Source of the DNA: a virus
Virus record (IMG/VR): IMGVR_UViG_3300014913_000055
Coordinates: 1-29,086 of that record
Length of the DNA: 29,086 nucleotides
Direction: 5' to 3' (one strand)
The notes beneath the pieces were generated by a model. The model was not told the origin of the DNA, did not search any database, and saw only the letters and a list, made by a program, of their open reading frames with translations. The number at the start of each line of letters is the position of its first letter. Positions within the stretch are counted from its first letter, which is position 1. Shown here one piece after another: positions 14,302 to 22,289 of this stretch. The translations under genes and the position numbers were made by a program.

Positions 14302-14328
14302 AGTCGAGGGAGCAGAGGATGCTCCCCC
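14302..14328 (-). promoter_or_regulatory. GC-rich intergenic hairpin
   Basis: Between the exonuclease stop and the next start, GGGAGC and GCTCCC pair, extended by CGA/TCG after a two-base bulge, with a seven-base loop. It stands out as GC-rich in AT-rich DNA. No U tract follows on the minus strand, so it is not a normal terminator; it may be an RNA-processing or stability element. It sits 17 bases before the next ATG. Confidence 0.35.
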
Positions 14329-14349
14329 TCGCCCAGCGGCATATCTGGA

Positions 14350-15042
14350 CTATCTCCATTTTAGTTCTTTCTTAATATCATAAATAGATTTACACATTAA
14401 AAACAATTCTTGATATTTGCTTATATTCGGAATAAGTCTTTCTTCTGCCTCTGTTCCCTCTTCTTCGGATCTCCCTATTCTAATGATTCTTGCTTCTTCT
14501 ACAGGTAAATCTTGTTCTTTCAATAATGGGAAATAACCACCACCAACTTGTAGAAAATGATCGTTATATATTGCTTTGCAAGTTTTAATATCAATGAGGG
14601 TGTTGATTCCATTTAAAATACAATAAATGTCGATCATCCCACCATATTGGTGTTTTTCTGAAATTGATTGCATTTCTGATTTTATATAAATAACTTCATT
14701 CTTTTCTTCCCAGTTAATGAATTTTTTAAAGCTGACTTCGGCAGATTTTATCTGGTTAGGTGTTGAGTCCTCAAGATTCGGCAATATATCCTCTTTTCTG
14801 ATTATTGAGTTAATATGGCACTCAACCATATAATGAGCAAGAGTTCCTATTGCAGCAAGATCATCTACATATTCCCTGACTTTAATTCCTTCAAGACCAA
14901 GATTATTTGCCCATCCCACAAGTGCAGGTTTATTCATAACGCCTGTTATTGTGGTGACTCCAGGTACTCTTTTACCTTCTTTATTCTTATATACTGTGTG
15001 TTGCTTTGCTTTATTTGCTGAATTTTTTTCTAAAGATACCAT
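14350..15042 (-). CDS. PD-(D/E)XK exonuclease (Cas4/RecB-like)
   Basis: The 230-residue protein shows the RecB/Cas4-type nuclease pattern. The order is GVTTITGVMNKPALVGWANN, GTLAHYMVECH (66-76, with H70), YGGMIDIY with D138, LIDIKTCK with D151 and K153, and a following Gln (FLQVGGGYFPLL, Q165). These are the metal-binding and catalytic residues of the PD-(D/E)XK fold. No C-terminal cysteine cluster is visible, so it lacks the iron-sulfur site of Cas4. It follows the ERF gene by 12 bases, which supports a paired exonuclease plus annealing protein, as in lambda Red or similar systems. ATG at 15042. Confidence 0.86.
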   Translation of the reverse strand: MVSLEKNSANKAKQHTVYKNKEGKRVPGVTTITGVMNKPALVGWANNLGLEGIKVREYVDDLAAIGTLAHYMVECHINSIIRKEDILPNLEDSTPNQIKSAEVSFKKFINWEEKNEVIYIKSEMQSISEKHQYGGMIDIYCILNGINTLIDIKTCKAIYNDHFLQVGGGYFPLLKEQDLPVEEARIIRIGRSEEEGTEAEERLIPNISKYQELFLMCKSIYDIKKELKWR

Positions 15043-15054
15043 TTTAATCTCCCT

Positions 15055-15681
15055 TTATTGTTGCCAAGTTCTCCAGATATCTGCATCTGTTTCAAAAGAT
15101 TTTAATATTGTACTTAAATCTTGTTTCAAAATTTCCTTTACTTTCTTATATCCTAGCTTACCAATTATCTCGTAAACTTCCTCTTGTGTATATCCTTTCA
15201 TCTTGGAGATAGACATGATTGATTTAGCTGATGATTCAGAAATAGATCCATCTTCATTATCGACTTCTGGGATTGATACTTTTTTTGGCTCTGATTGCTT
15301 ATCATGCTTGTTTGTAGCATCTGAGTCTTTAGTATCGTCGATAGCGAATAATCCGTTTAAAGCATATTTCCTAGCATAACTTGACGCTGCTCCTGTTATT
15401 TGAGCAGAATCCATGCCTTTTTTAGTTTCTGATTCCCTCGCATAAGCACTTACTGATATAGATTTATTATCGTTAGTAAGCGTAGCTGTTGCTTTGACAT
15501 AGTATCTATCCCCTAATTGCATAACTTCATCTGATAAAGTAAGCGTTGACTCTGTTTCTTGCAATAAAGGCTTTACTGCTTCAAGTATATCTTCGCAACT
15601 TCTATACTTATAATTCCCAAAAGAATTATATTGACCTTTTGGCGCTACTAACTTTGATTGTATTGTTTTTAATGCTTCCAT
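15055..15681 (-). CDS. erf: ERF-family single-strand annealing protein
   Basis: The 208-residue protein (from ATG 15681) has the ERF family pattern: FGNYKYRSCEDILEAVKPLL, ATATLTNDNKSISVSAYARE, and MDSAQITGAASSYARKYALN followed by GLFAID. ERF proteins anneal complementary single strands and promote phage recombination or circularisation. The C-terminus (about 135-208) is a variable region with an acidic linker and a helical tail (YTQEEVYEIIGKLGYKKVKE). I prefer 15681 because GGAGAAAGGAATT precedes it; the in-frame start at 15741 lies inside the upstream gene. It works with the adjacent exonuclease and with RusA. Confidence 0.9.
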   Translation of the reverse strand: MEALKTIQSKLVAPKGQYNSFGNYKYRSCEDILEAVKPLLQETESTLTLSDEVMQLGDRYYVKATATLTNDNKSISVSAYARESETKKGMDSAQITGAASSYARKYALNGLFAIDDTKDSDATNKHDKQSEPKKVSIPEVDNEDGSISESSAKSIMSISKMKGYTQEEVYEIIGKLGYKKVKEILKQDLSTILKSFETDADIWRTWQQ

Positions 15682-15682
15682 A

Positions 15683-15877
15683 TTAATTCCTTTCTCCGTA
15701 TATGTTCTTAATATCTTCTCTGCACTTATCGCAAATCCCATCTAGCCCTGTTGCCAGCTCCTCTTGGCAATAATCACATGACAAAGGCTCTGTTTCTGTT
15801 TCAATAAAATCAAGGTGTGAGTTTAAAGCATCATCTTCGTGTCTTGATATTACAGCGCATCTGCTATGATATGACAT
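15683..15877 (-). CDS. Small zinc-finger protein
   Basis: The 64-residue protein has CDYCQEELATGLDGICDKC near residues 34-52, two CxxC pairs about 12 residues apart, which is a classic small zinc finger. The N-terminal half (MSYHSRCAVISRHEDDALNS) is polar. It overlaps the upstream gene by 14 bases and ends one base before the ERF start codon region, so it is in the same operon. Function unknown. Confidence 0.68.
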   Translation of the reverse strand: MSYHSRCAVISRHEDDALNSHLDFIETETEPLSCDYCQEELATGLDGICDKCREDIKNIYGERN

Positions 15878-16022
15878 TATTCTCCTCCTTTATTGCTTCT
15901 ATTGATTTAACTTCGTGAGCAAATGCTCCAGGAATTTCTAGCCTATACTTAAATACTTTCTCTCGTGCTTCTTCCTCGCTATCTGCATAGACTTCGAATA
16001 TAATATCGGCAATGTATCTCAT
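15864..16022 (-). CDS. Small hypothetical protein
   Basis: A 52-residue frame starts MRYIADIIFEVYADSEEEAR and continues EKVFKYRLEIPG. The beta-helix-beta look (strand, acidic helix with EEEARE, strand) resembles small phage proteins of the 'DUF1381-like' or sensor-fold type, but I make no family claim. Its ATG overlaps the upstream stop (ATGA, 16019-16022) and its end overlaps the next gene by 14 bases. Too short for many gene callers. Confidence 0.6.
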   Translation of the reverse strand: MRYIADIIFEVYADSEEEAREKVFKYRLEIPGAFAHEVKSIEAIKEENNVIS

Positions 16023-16330
16023 TTCTTCTCCTTAATTCTAGCGATAATTTGAATTACTCCACCTTTTTGTTTGCATTCTGATTTAACTACTTTATGATCC
16101 AAATACTTTAATGCTATCGAATACTTGTTTAATGTTTTAGGTGCATGAATAATCCAGACGTTAGCTTCTATTAAAGTATTGAAGTATTCTCTTATCTTGT
16201 TTTTCTGCATAACACAAAAGATTGTTCTGTTTAATCGTGGGACTTCTTTATTACACCAATCTTGGTATGTGATATCTCCGTATTCTGACATGACATGATC
16301 AGTAGGTCTTTTTCTAATTGTTATTTTCAT
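16019..16330 (-). CDS. Hypothetical early protein
   Basis: The 103-residue basic protein starts MKITIRKRPTDHVMSEYGDI and contains VPRLNRTIFCVMQKNKIREY and YSIALKYLDHKVVKSECKQK. It looks like an alpha/beta protein with a positively charged surface. No catalytic, zinc or membrane signature. ATG at 16330 is preceded by GGGGGGAGAAAAG, a strong ribosome-binding site. Confidence 0.58.
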   Translation of the reverse strand: MKITIRKRPTDHVMSEYGDITYQDWCNKEVPRLNRTIFCVMQKNKIREYFNTLIEANVWIIHAPKTLNKYSIALKYLDHKVVKSECKQKGGVIQIIARIKEKK

Positions 16331-16342
16331 CTTTTCTCCCCC

Positions 16343-16498
16343 CTAGATATTAAGAAAATATCCAACTGCGATTAATAATAATGTGCCACCTAAACAACAA
16401 ACTACTGTAAAAGCTGAGGCTTGTTCTTTTCTAAACTGACTTTTGCTTATAATTATTCCTTCTCGTTTTAAGGTTAAAAAGTCTTTATTCAATTTCAC
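16343..16498 (-). CDS. Small membrane protein, copy B
   Basis: A 51-residue frame starts at GTG 16498 behind a purine-rich GAGGAAAGAAAGGAAAGAAG. The N-terminus is basic (KLNKDFLTLKREGIIISKSQ), then FRKEQASAF, then one membrane helix (TVVCCLGGTLLLIAVGYFL). It is clearly related to its upstream neighbour: both have L-x-R-x-G, K-S-x-F-R, Q-x-S-A-F, then a Gly-containing membrane helix. Expected topology is N-terminus in the cytoplasm. Function unknown; membrane-targeted host takeover or lysis-related roles are possible. Confidence 0.6.
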   Translation of the reverse strand: MKLNKDFLTLKREGIIISKSQFRKEQASAFTVVCCLGGTLLLIAVGYFLNI

Positions 16499-16519
16499 TT
16501 CTTCTTTCCTTTCTTTCCT

Positions 16520-16672
16520 CTAGTTAAACATTTTTGAAATTATACAAATTAATGCTGCTAGTCCTAGTGCTGTAATAAAAGCAAAAGCTGAATCTTGATT
16601 ATTCCTGAAAGTGCTTTTCTTAACATTAAATCCTTTCCTCCTTAGTTGTGAATAATCTCTATTTATAATCAT
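16520..16672 (-). CDS. Small membrane protein, copy A
   Basis: A 50-residue frame from ATG 16672 begins MIINRDYSQLRRKGFNVKKS and continues with TFRNNQDSAF before a membrane helix (AFITALGLAALICIISKMF). It is the paralogue of the gene that follows 21 bases downstream, with the same basic N-terminus and the same S-x-F-R-x-x-Q-x-S-A-F junction. Its start overlaps the HNH/AP2 gene stop (ATGA). Too short for many gene callers, but the internal duplication supports both. Confidence 0.62.
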   Translation of the reverse strand: MIINRDYSQLRRKGFNVKKSTFRNNQDSAFAFITALGLAALICIISKMFN

Positions 16673-17154
16673 ACTATCTCCTTCTTCGCCCATAAATATC
16701 CTCTATATTTATGTTGTTTTTTATTTATGCTTCTCCATACTCCTGTTATTTCAAAGCCATCTTTTTTTACTTCATCTAATCTTTCATATACTTTTACATT
16801 CTTCTCGCTATCAATCCTGCAAACCTTATAGTTTCTACGAGTATTTCTTAATTGCTCAGTATATGTAGCCCACCTAACATTACCAGGCTCATAATTACCA
16901 TCATTGTTTATCCTATCAAGAGAACATCCTTCTGGTCTTTCCCCCAATTCATTTAATACATAATTCTTAAAAGAAAGAAAATTATTCCAATCTTTAAATA
17001 GTGAAATTCCCCTACCTCCGTAGTTAGGGAAATCTTTATTTTTACTATTTAAACATCTTCTTTTCATGTTGTCCCATGCTATATATAGATAATGCGAAAA
17101 GCCTTTTCTTCTATATCCATGTTTTACCTTTTCTTTTTTGATTGCTTCTTTCAC
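16669..17154 (-). CDS. HNH/AP2-type endonuclease, probably free-standing homing type
   Basis: This 161-residue protein follows the pattern of a widespread phage endonuclease family: YIAWDNMKRRCLNSKNKDFP, NYGGRGISLFKDWNNFLSFK, then ERPEGCSLDRINNDGNYEPG and NVRWATYTEQLRNTRRN. The LDRINNDGNYEPGNVRW core is an HNH-like beta-beta-alpha motif with the first His replaced by Asp, as is usual in this group. The C-terminus has an AP2-like or repeat DNA-binding look. The start is GTG (17154), overlapping the RHH stop. Members are often mobile and inserted between conserved genes, as this one may be. Confidence 0.8.
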   Translation of the reverse strand: MKEAIKKEKVKHGYRRKGFSHYLYIAWDNMKRRCLNSKNKDFPNYGGRGISLFKDWNNFLSFKNYVLNELGERPEGCSLDRINNDGNYEPGNVRWATYTEQLRNTRRNYKVCRIDSEKNVKVYERLDEVKKDGFEITGVWRSINKKQHKYRGYLWAKKEIV

Positions 17155-17285
17155 TTTTTACCTTTCATCCATTTGTCTAGCAATGTCTCAACAACTTGTT
17201 TCATTGTTTTTCCAGACTTAACACATTTTTCTTTGATTTTTTGATGCTTTTTTTCTTCAATTTCTACTACGATTCGTTTTATCAT
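17151..17285 (-). CDS. Ribbon-helix-helix DNA-binding protein
   Basis: A 44-residue frame starts MIKRIVVEIEEKKHQKIKEK and ends VETLLDKWMKGKK. The N-terminal strand with alternating residues (KRIVVEI), helix 1 (KKHQKIKEKCVKSG) and helix 2 (TMKQVVETLLDKWM) are those of a ribbon-helix-helix (CopG/Arc-type) repressor, which binds DNA as dimers through the strand. ATG at 17285 follows AAAGGAGGACATT. It is the first gene after the promoter at 17312-17340, so it may regulate the early operon, including itself. Its stop overlaps the next start by GTGA. Confidence 0.75.
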   Translation of the reverse strand: MIKRIVVEIEEKKHQKIKEKCVKSGKTMKQVVETLLDKWMKGKK

Positions 17286-17311
17286 TTTTAATGTCCTCCT
17301 TTCTATTGAAA

Positions 17312-17340
17312 AGACTAACATTTGTTTATTTGTTTGTCAA
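17312..17340 (-). promoter_or_regulatory. Early promoter (TTGACA, 17 bp, extended -10)
   Basis: A perfect TTGACA (17340-17335) is separated by 17 bases from TAGTCT (17317-17312), preceded by TGT, the extended -10 motif. The expected start is near 17305, giving a 20-base leader before the RHH gene. The spacer holds two tandem 8-mers, TTTGTTTA and TTTGTTTG on the plus strand (17321-17336), a possible operator for the RHH protein. It lies eight bases after the stop of the preceding gene. Confidence 0.68.
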
Positions 17341-17348
17341 GTGTTTTT

Positions 17349-17576
17349 TTATAGGATGCAAAATAATACTGCCATTAAAAATCTTAATGGTTCAGTCATT
17401 ATCGTCGAGTGAAGGCATGAAACGAGGAGTAAAAAAATAAATGAAATAAAAATTAAACATATTATCAAAGCTAAAGTTTCTTTTGTGTTATGAGTTATTG
17501 AAATGAGAGGTTCAAATATTATTACGTTGCTCAATGGTAAGATAAATAATCCTGCGGCAAGAATCCTTAATATCAT
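17349..17576 (-). CDS. Small membrane protein, holin-like candidate
   Basis: The 75-residue protein is very hydrophobic, with two to three likely membrane helices: ILRILAAGLFILPLSNVII, then LALIICLIFISFIFLLLVSC, then PLRFLMAVLFCIL. There is no ribosome-binding site at its own ATG (17576), but that ATG overlaps the stop of a 13-codon minicistron with a strong site (ATGA), so translation is probably coupled. A holin or membrane-associated virion helper is possible. The gene closes the virion block before the early promoter. Confidence 0.6.
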   Translation of the reverse strand: MILRILAAGLFILPLSNVIIFEPLISITHNTKETLALIICLIFISFIFLLLVSCLHSTIMTEPLRFLMAVLFCIL

Positions 17577-17614
17577 TTTGTAGAAATATCGGTGGGGTAT
17601 TTTGATTTTCTCAT
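17573..17614 (-). CDS. 13-residue leader minicistron
   Basis: ATG at 17614 follows AAGGAGCGATCTAA and encodes MRKSKYPTDISTK before a TGA that overlaps the ATG of the next gene (ATGA, 17573-17576). The next gene has no ribosome-binding site of its own. The arrangement suggests translational coupling, with ribosomes loading at the minicistron and re-initiating on the membrane protein gene. Confidence 0.45.
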   Translation of the reverse strand: MRKSKYPTDISTK

Positions 17615-17630
17615 TTAGATCGCTCCTTAT

Positions 17631-20600
17631 CTAAAGTTTATCTCTAATTTTCTCCTGTGAAGATGCTGAGTAGGTCCTGATTAACATTGCTCTTTCTTCT
17701 TTAGGCATCTTTCTTATTATACGGATATTCTTTATATCGTCAATATTTCCTTCAATTTTATACTGATCCCTTAAATCTCCCCTAAGCCAACTCTTCGCAT
17801 CTTTAGATACTTTAGAGATAGATAAGCCTTTATTTTTAACTTTCCGATTAATCTCTTTTATCTTAGAAAGTCTTTTTGTCTTGTCTGTTTCTCTTAAAGC
17901 GTCCATATACTGATACTTCATTCTAGTGGCTTGGCTTTCTCCTCCGAGTATCTTTTGTTGAAGATCTTTACCATAAAAAGCCCTTACAATAGATGCTCCA
18001 CCAGGCACACCTATGCTAATCCCAATCGTTTCTAATGATGATTTAATTCTTTTCTCTTTTGTCCTTCCTCCTCTAATTCCTTTAATTTTAGACAAGAAGC
18101 TGTTGAGCAGATCCGAATCATAATACGGAGTGATATACGCAGATAATAGTTGCCCTAGAAATGGTAATCCCCCTAACCCAAAATTCAGAAGATCTTGCGA
18201 AACTTCTTTTTTGTCTCGTTGTAATCTCTTTCTTGACAACATTCCCCACATAACAGCAGGAGCTAAAAACCACCAAAATGCATGAGATCCGAACTCTTTG
18301 AAATCCTTAAATTCCTTATTGGATCTAGCAAACTTCTTAATGAAATCATACATTAAATTGATATTCTGGCTAGGTTGGTTCTTTAGCCTTGTAATTTGCC
18401 TCATCAAAACATTTCCTCTAAATGTCTCAGGTAAATTAACAATTCCTCCCATAGGTTGTGTTCTTCTAATAGCTTTATCAGCATATTTAATCGCATCCTC
18501 GATATTCACATTCTTAGCAATCTGTGAATCATAAGCCCCTTTCCATATAGCCAAAACTGTTGACATATCCATTATCTGTACTGGCATCATACTTACTTCT
18601 TTAACCTTTTGACTAATCTCTATATCGGTATCTTTAACTCCGAATCTTCCGGCTGCACTTTTTCCTCCAAAAATCTCCTGAAAATCTCTTTCCTGGCTAA
18701 AAAATTTAACTCTTGTCCTTATTAGCGTACTTCTATTGCTTGCAAATTTTAATACAGCCATAGGATTAGTTGTAACTTGAAGGAGACCACTCATGGCGTT
18801 TGCTTCCCCGATATATCCAAGCCCTTGTAAGAAAGATGCAATTTGTTTTATCGCAACTGAAAGACTTGATCCTATAAAATACATTACTGCGTTCTTCCCA
18901 ATAGTATCAACTATGGTCTCAAAGATATTGCTAGAGTAAGGAAGCCTATTAGTAGTTACATCATCAATCCATTTCTTGTTTACTCTGTTTAATGAATCTC
19001 CGTATATTTCTCGTATTGATGCCTTTACAGTAGGATTGAATAGAAACTTTGAAGCATCCCTTATAGGTTCAGACATGTTAATATAATAAGCCACATTATT
19101 GATATGTTGATATAATGTGCTGAAGAAGTCTAGTTTCTTAAATGCTTTTGTTGATTTATCAACAACTTCTCTTTCTTTTACAAAACTTTTATATATGCCT
19201 GATCGTTTATATTGAGTCCTTGCGTTTAGATCCATCTTTACAGATTCGACAGATCCATTGTCTAACAAATTAATTATTGGAAAATACCTATCAATTAAAT
19301 TTAAATGAGTGCCGGTTAATGCAACATTAGTTTTATCAATTAATGGAAACATATTTTTTGTTAAATAATCTATTATCTCATCAACAACCTTCTTAAATTC
19401 AGGTTTAAGCTGATTAATAACACTATCAATCATTTCTTGCGTAAATCCCATGGCTTTTAAATGTGCCTTATTTGCACTATTTTGAGAATGAGCATATACT
19501 GCCATTGCATCAGAAATAGTAATCTTTCTCTTCATCCCTGGTATAGCGATAGACTTTTCCCCGACATTTTTCCCTTTGATTTTCAAAGCTATTTCTTTTA
19601 CGTCTTTTATAAAATTTTCTAAGTCGGTATGATATTTATAAAATCCTTTTATAGTTGGATCCCAAACAACTTTCGTGAACACTCCTTCTTTATAATTATC
19701 CAATTCTTCAAATATTGCTTCTGGTCTTCTGTTTTCATAAAGATATTGATTTACAATCCTTTTTATTCTGCTCTCAAAAGTCTCCTCTTTAAGAATCTTC
19801 TCCAAGGGGATTACTTCTTTATTAAAGTTCTTAGTCTTAATTTGTTCAGTCGCTTGAATAACCGCCTTGTCAAAATCCATACGTATTTCATTTTGTAGAA
19901 ATCTATGCTCATGTACTCCGCTATGATAAATTTGGCTTACTAAATCTTCGACTTCTTGAAGATCTGCGAGTGTCATATCTTCAGCATTAATAGAAGCAAG
20001 TTCTTTTGCCGATTCTCTGACATCTTCATCAACAAGTTTAAGTGCCTTCTCTCGTTTTAATATGTTAGATAATCTTACTTTCTCGAAGTCAATGTTATTT
20101 TTAATCTCTTCTATCGCATCCTTGTATTCAATAGGCAAATCTTTAGTAGGTTTGCTCTGAATGTTCTTAATCAATCTCTTGACTTCTGCTGAAAGTTCTT
20201 TTCGTTCTTTTGACCTCTTAAGGACTTCTCGGACTTTCATCTTTCCTTCTTCCTCTCCGACCTTAAAAGCTTTCTTAGTTACCTTCTCTTGCCGCTTTAG
20301 TGATACTTCAAGGGCTTTCTTTTCAGATATAGTTTTAGGTTCAATCTGTGGTTGTCCTGTGGCTTTTCTAATCGTAGGCTTAACCTCTGACTTAGACAAT
20401 ACTGGCTTTGGCAATTCTGGTATATCAGCATCGGTAATTTTTCTCATAGGTTCAGGTTCTTCCGGTGTTCCTGCTGCAACAGGTGGCTTCTTTGGTGGCT
20501 TTGGGGGTTTATGGGCTTTGTTCCAGATGTCGGTTAGCTGAGATTCTGTTTTTGTCCAGCCAATTTTAGGATCATAACCCCACTCGTGTATTGAGTTGCC

Positions 20601-22286
20601 ATCTGTGAATATTTCATCAGCTCTAACAGTTTTCTTTAATATTTTATAGTTATTATTTAATGTTGACTGTCCATGCTGAATCGCATATTTCCTATTTATT
20701 GTAACCCAATCTCCTGGATTAATCTTTTGTTGAATAATTGCAGGATCATTCTTGCCTTGAAGATTCCTTATTTCGTTATCGATAAAGTCATAATATTCAG
20801 AACTGTTATTTAAATTATATGCTTTTGCAGTCTTATAGTCTGGTATCTTACCATTCTTTAATATTTTTTTCTTTTGATCCTCATACATCGAAATCATTTC
20901 AGTATTTGTCTTTGTGCTTGGTATAGCTCTATAAATAGTAACTTTCTGTTTTGGGTTTCCTCTCATTCCTGAAATTATAGATATTGATTGATTATCTATT
21001 AATGGTTCTCCATGTCCGTAATATATCGCACCTTTAGAGCTATAAATATCGTCAGGATAAATATCTTTCAAATCATGCCCTTCCGCGGCATATCCATCGC
21101 TTCTATTAGGAGCTTCATGCTGTCCTTTATATTCTTGTCTTTGGCTTTTAATAAACCCCTCAACCGTATCATACTTCTTGGCTTCTTCGATTAAAGCCTT
21201 TTCAGACTCGGCTTTAACAACTGGCTTTTCTTTTAAAGTTTCTTTAACTTCAATCCCTATCTTTTCTTTTGCGCTATCTACAGATCGCTTAACAGCTTCT
21301 AAAGCTCCCTTGCTCATAACTTGCCCGGCTATATTTTTACCAGACTTAAGAATCATTTCGCCTTCGCTTATGCTATTTTTTATTTGCTGAATCTTCGCAG
21401 GATCAGTAATTATTTTTTTCTCTCCTGCCTCGCTTGCCAATGCCTTTTTAACGCTCTTAACCCAATCAGAAGTCAACTTCTTAGGAGTTTGTTTCTTGTA
21501 AAGTGCTTCTCCCACTCCCGGCTTGGTTATCTCAGTAGGTTTCTCACTCCCTAGAATAGCTTTTCTTACTGTTGCCCTAATATTCTTCACGTCTTTAGAT
21601 ATTTCTGTTGTGTTTCTCATCTTATGACGTTTTTTTAAAATACTTTCGGTAATATCATCAACTAGCTTTTCTCCTGTTCTAAATGCGCCTTTAGTCTTTA
21701 TGGATTGTATGCCTTGTTTTACCATTTCTGGGAGCTGTCCTGTTCCTATGATAGCAGCTGCGATATCTCCTGTTGTTCCTAATAATGCCGATGTTATATT
21801 GGCAGGTGAGAACATGCTTTCTTCTTGTTGAGGAGCAGGGAATAATTTCCTAGCCTCTCCTCCAATATATCCTGCAGGAGTTAAATCAGGACGAATAAAA
21901 CCTTGCCATGCTTCTTTAGGCACAGATGAAATGTTTCCGCTTACAATCTCCGGAATAGCTCTTTGTGTTGATGTTATCGTTCTACTCATTGGTGATAAAT
22001 CTGATATGGATTTTAAATCTTTCCCTGATTCTTTTAAATGCAAGAAAGGATAAATAGGATTTGTCGCAGTTAATGTTTCTCTTGCTATTATCCCAGGAAT
22101 ACGTTTTATAGCATCAATCTGATTTTTCTGATATGCTTCTGCTTCAGGTAAGGTCTGTCCTGCGGATATGAAGTCAATCGCTTTCGAAATGAAAGGATTC
22201 TGAAATGCCTTCTGATATGGTGTTAATTTATCAATCGGTTTAGCAGATGTGTCCTTCTGCTTTTTAAAAAAATCAAATAATCCCAT
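17631..22286 (-). CDS. Large polyvalent virion protein with ADP-ribosyltransferase-like domain
   Basis: This 1551-residue protein is the largest in the window. Residues about 370-575 match the ART fold of polyvalent proteins: VEGFIKSQRQEYKGQHEAPN, YPDDIYSS, IYYGHGEPL, VTIYRAIPS (R453), GDWVTI (T529) and HEWGYDP (E568), in R-S/T-E order. A proline-rich linker follows (593-615), then coiled coil, then a long helical C-terminal half with a hydrophobic stretch (about residues 1130-1180). Large C-terminal domains of this kind (LPD type) occur in ejected phage proteins. It is encoded next to the lysozyme and putative ejection proteins, so it is probably packaged and delivered into the host, where the ART domain could modify host proteins. 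The last point is inference. Confidence 0.78.
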   Translation of the reverse strand: MGLFDFFKKQKDTSAKPIDKLTPYQKAFQNPFISKAIDFISAGQTLPEAEAYQKNQIDAIKRIPGIIARETLTATNPIYPFLHLKESGKDLKSISDLSPMSRTITSTQRAIPEIVSGNISSVPKEAWQGFIRPDLTPAGYIGGEARKLFPAPQQEESMFSPANITSALLGTTGDIAAAIIGTGQLPEMVKQGIQSIKTKGAFRTGEKLVDDITESILKKRHKMRNTTEISKDVKNIRATVRKAILGSEKPTEITKPGVGEALYKKQTPKKLTSDWVKSVKKALASEAGEKKIITDPAKIQQIKNSISEGEMILKSGKNIAGQVMSKGALEAVKRSVDSAKEKIGIEVKETLKEKPVVKAESEKALIEEAKKYDTVEGFIKSQRQEYKGQHEAPNRSDGYAAEGHDLKDIYPDDIYSSKGAIYYGHGEPLIDNQSISIISGMRGNPKQKVTIYRAIPSTKTNTEMISMYEDQKKKILKNGKIPDYKTAKAYNLNNSSEYYDFIDNEIRNLQGKNDPAIIQQKINPGDWVTINRKYAIQHGQSTLNNNYKILKKTVRADEIFTDGNSIHEWGYDPKIGWTKTESQLTDIWNKAHKPPKPPKKPPVAAGTPEEPEPMRKITDADIPELPKPVLSKSEVKPTIRKATGQPQIEPKTISEKKALEVSLKRQEKVTKKAFKVGEEEGKMKVREVLKRSKERKELSAEVKRLIKNIQSKPTKDLPIEYKDAIEEIKNNIDFEKVRLSNILKREKALKLVDEDVRESAKELASINAEDMTLADLQEVEDLVSQIYHSGVHEHRFLQNEIRMDFDKAVIQATEQIKTKNFNKEVIPLEKILKEETFESRIKRIVNQYLYENRRPEAIFEELDNYKEGVFTKVVWDPTIKGFYKYHTDLENFIKDVKEIALKIKGKNVGEKSIAIPGMKRKITISDAMAVYAHSQNSANKAHLKAMGFTQEMIDSVINQLKPEFKKVVDEIIDYLTKNMFPLIDKTNVALTGTHLNLIDRYFPIINLLDNGSVESVKMDLNARTQYKRSGIYKSFVKEREVVDKSTKAFKKLDFFSTLYQHINNVAYYINMSEPIRDASKFLFNPTVKASIREIYGDSLNRVNKKWIDDVTTNRLPYSSNIFETIVDTIGKNAVMYFIGSSLSVAIKQIASFLQGLGYIGEANAMSGLLQVTTNPMAVLKFASNRSTLIRTRVKFFSQERDFQEIFGGKSAAGRFGVKDTDIEISQKVKEVSMMPVQIMDMSTVLAIWKGAYDSQIAKNVNIEDAIKYADKAIRRTQPMGGIVNLPETFRGNVLMRQITRLKNQPSQNINLMYDFIKKFARSNKEFKDFKEFGSHAFWWFLAPAVMWGMLSRKRLQRDKKEVSQDLLNFGLGGLPFLGQLLSAYITPYYDSDLLNSFLSKIKGIRGGRTKEKRIKSSLETIGISIGVPGGASIVRAFYGKDLQQKILGGESQATRMKYQYMDALRETDKTKRLSKIKEINRKVKNKGLSISKVSKDAKSWLRGDLRDQYKIEGNIDDIKNIRIIRKMPKEERAMLIRTYSASSQEKIRDKL

Positions 22287-22289
22287 TCT

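Noticed and set aside
14290-14349. Possible tRNA
   Set aside because: The GC-rich hairpin is isolated; no cloverleaf, no TTCGA arm and no anticodon stem could be formed on either strand.
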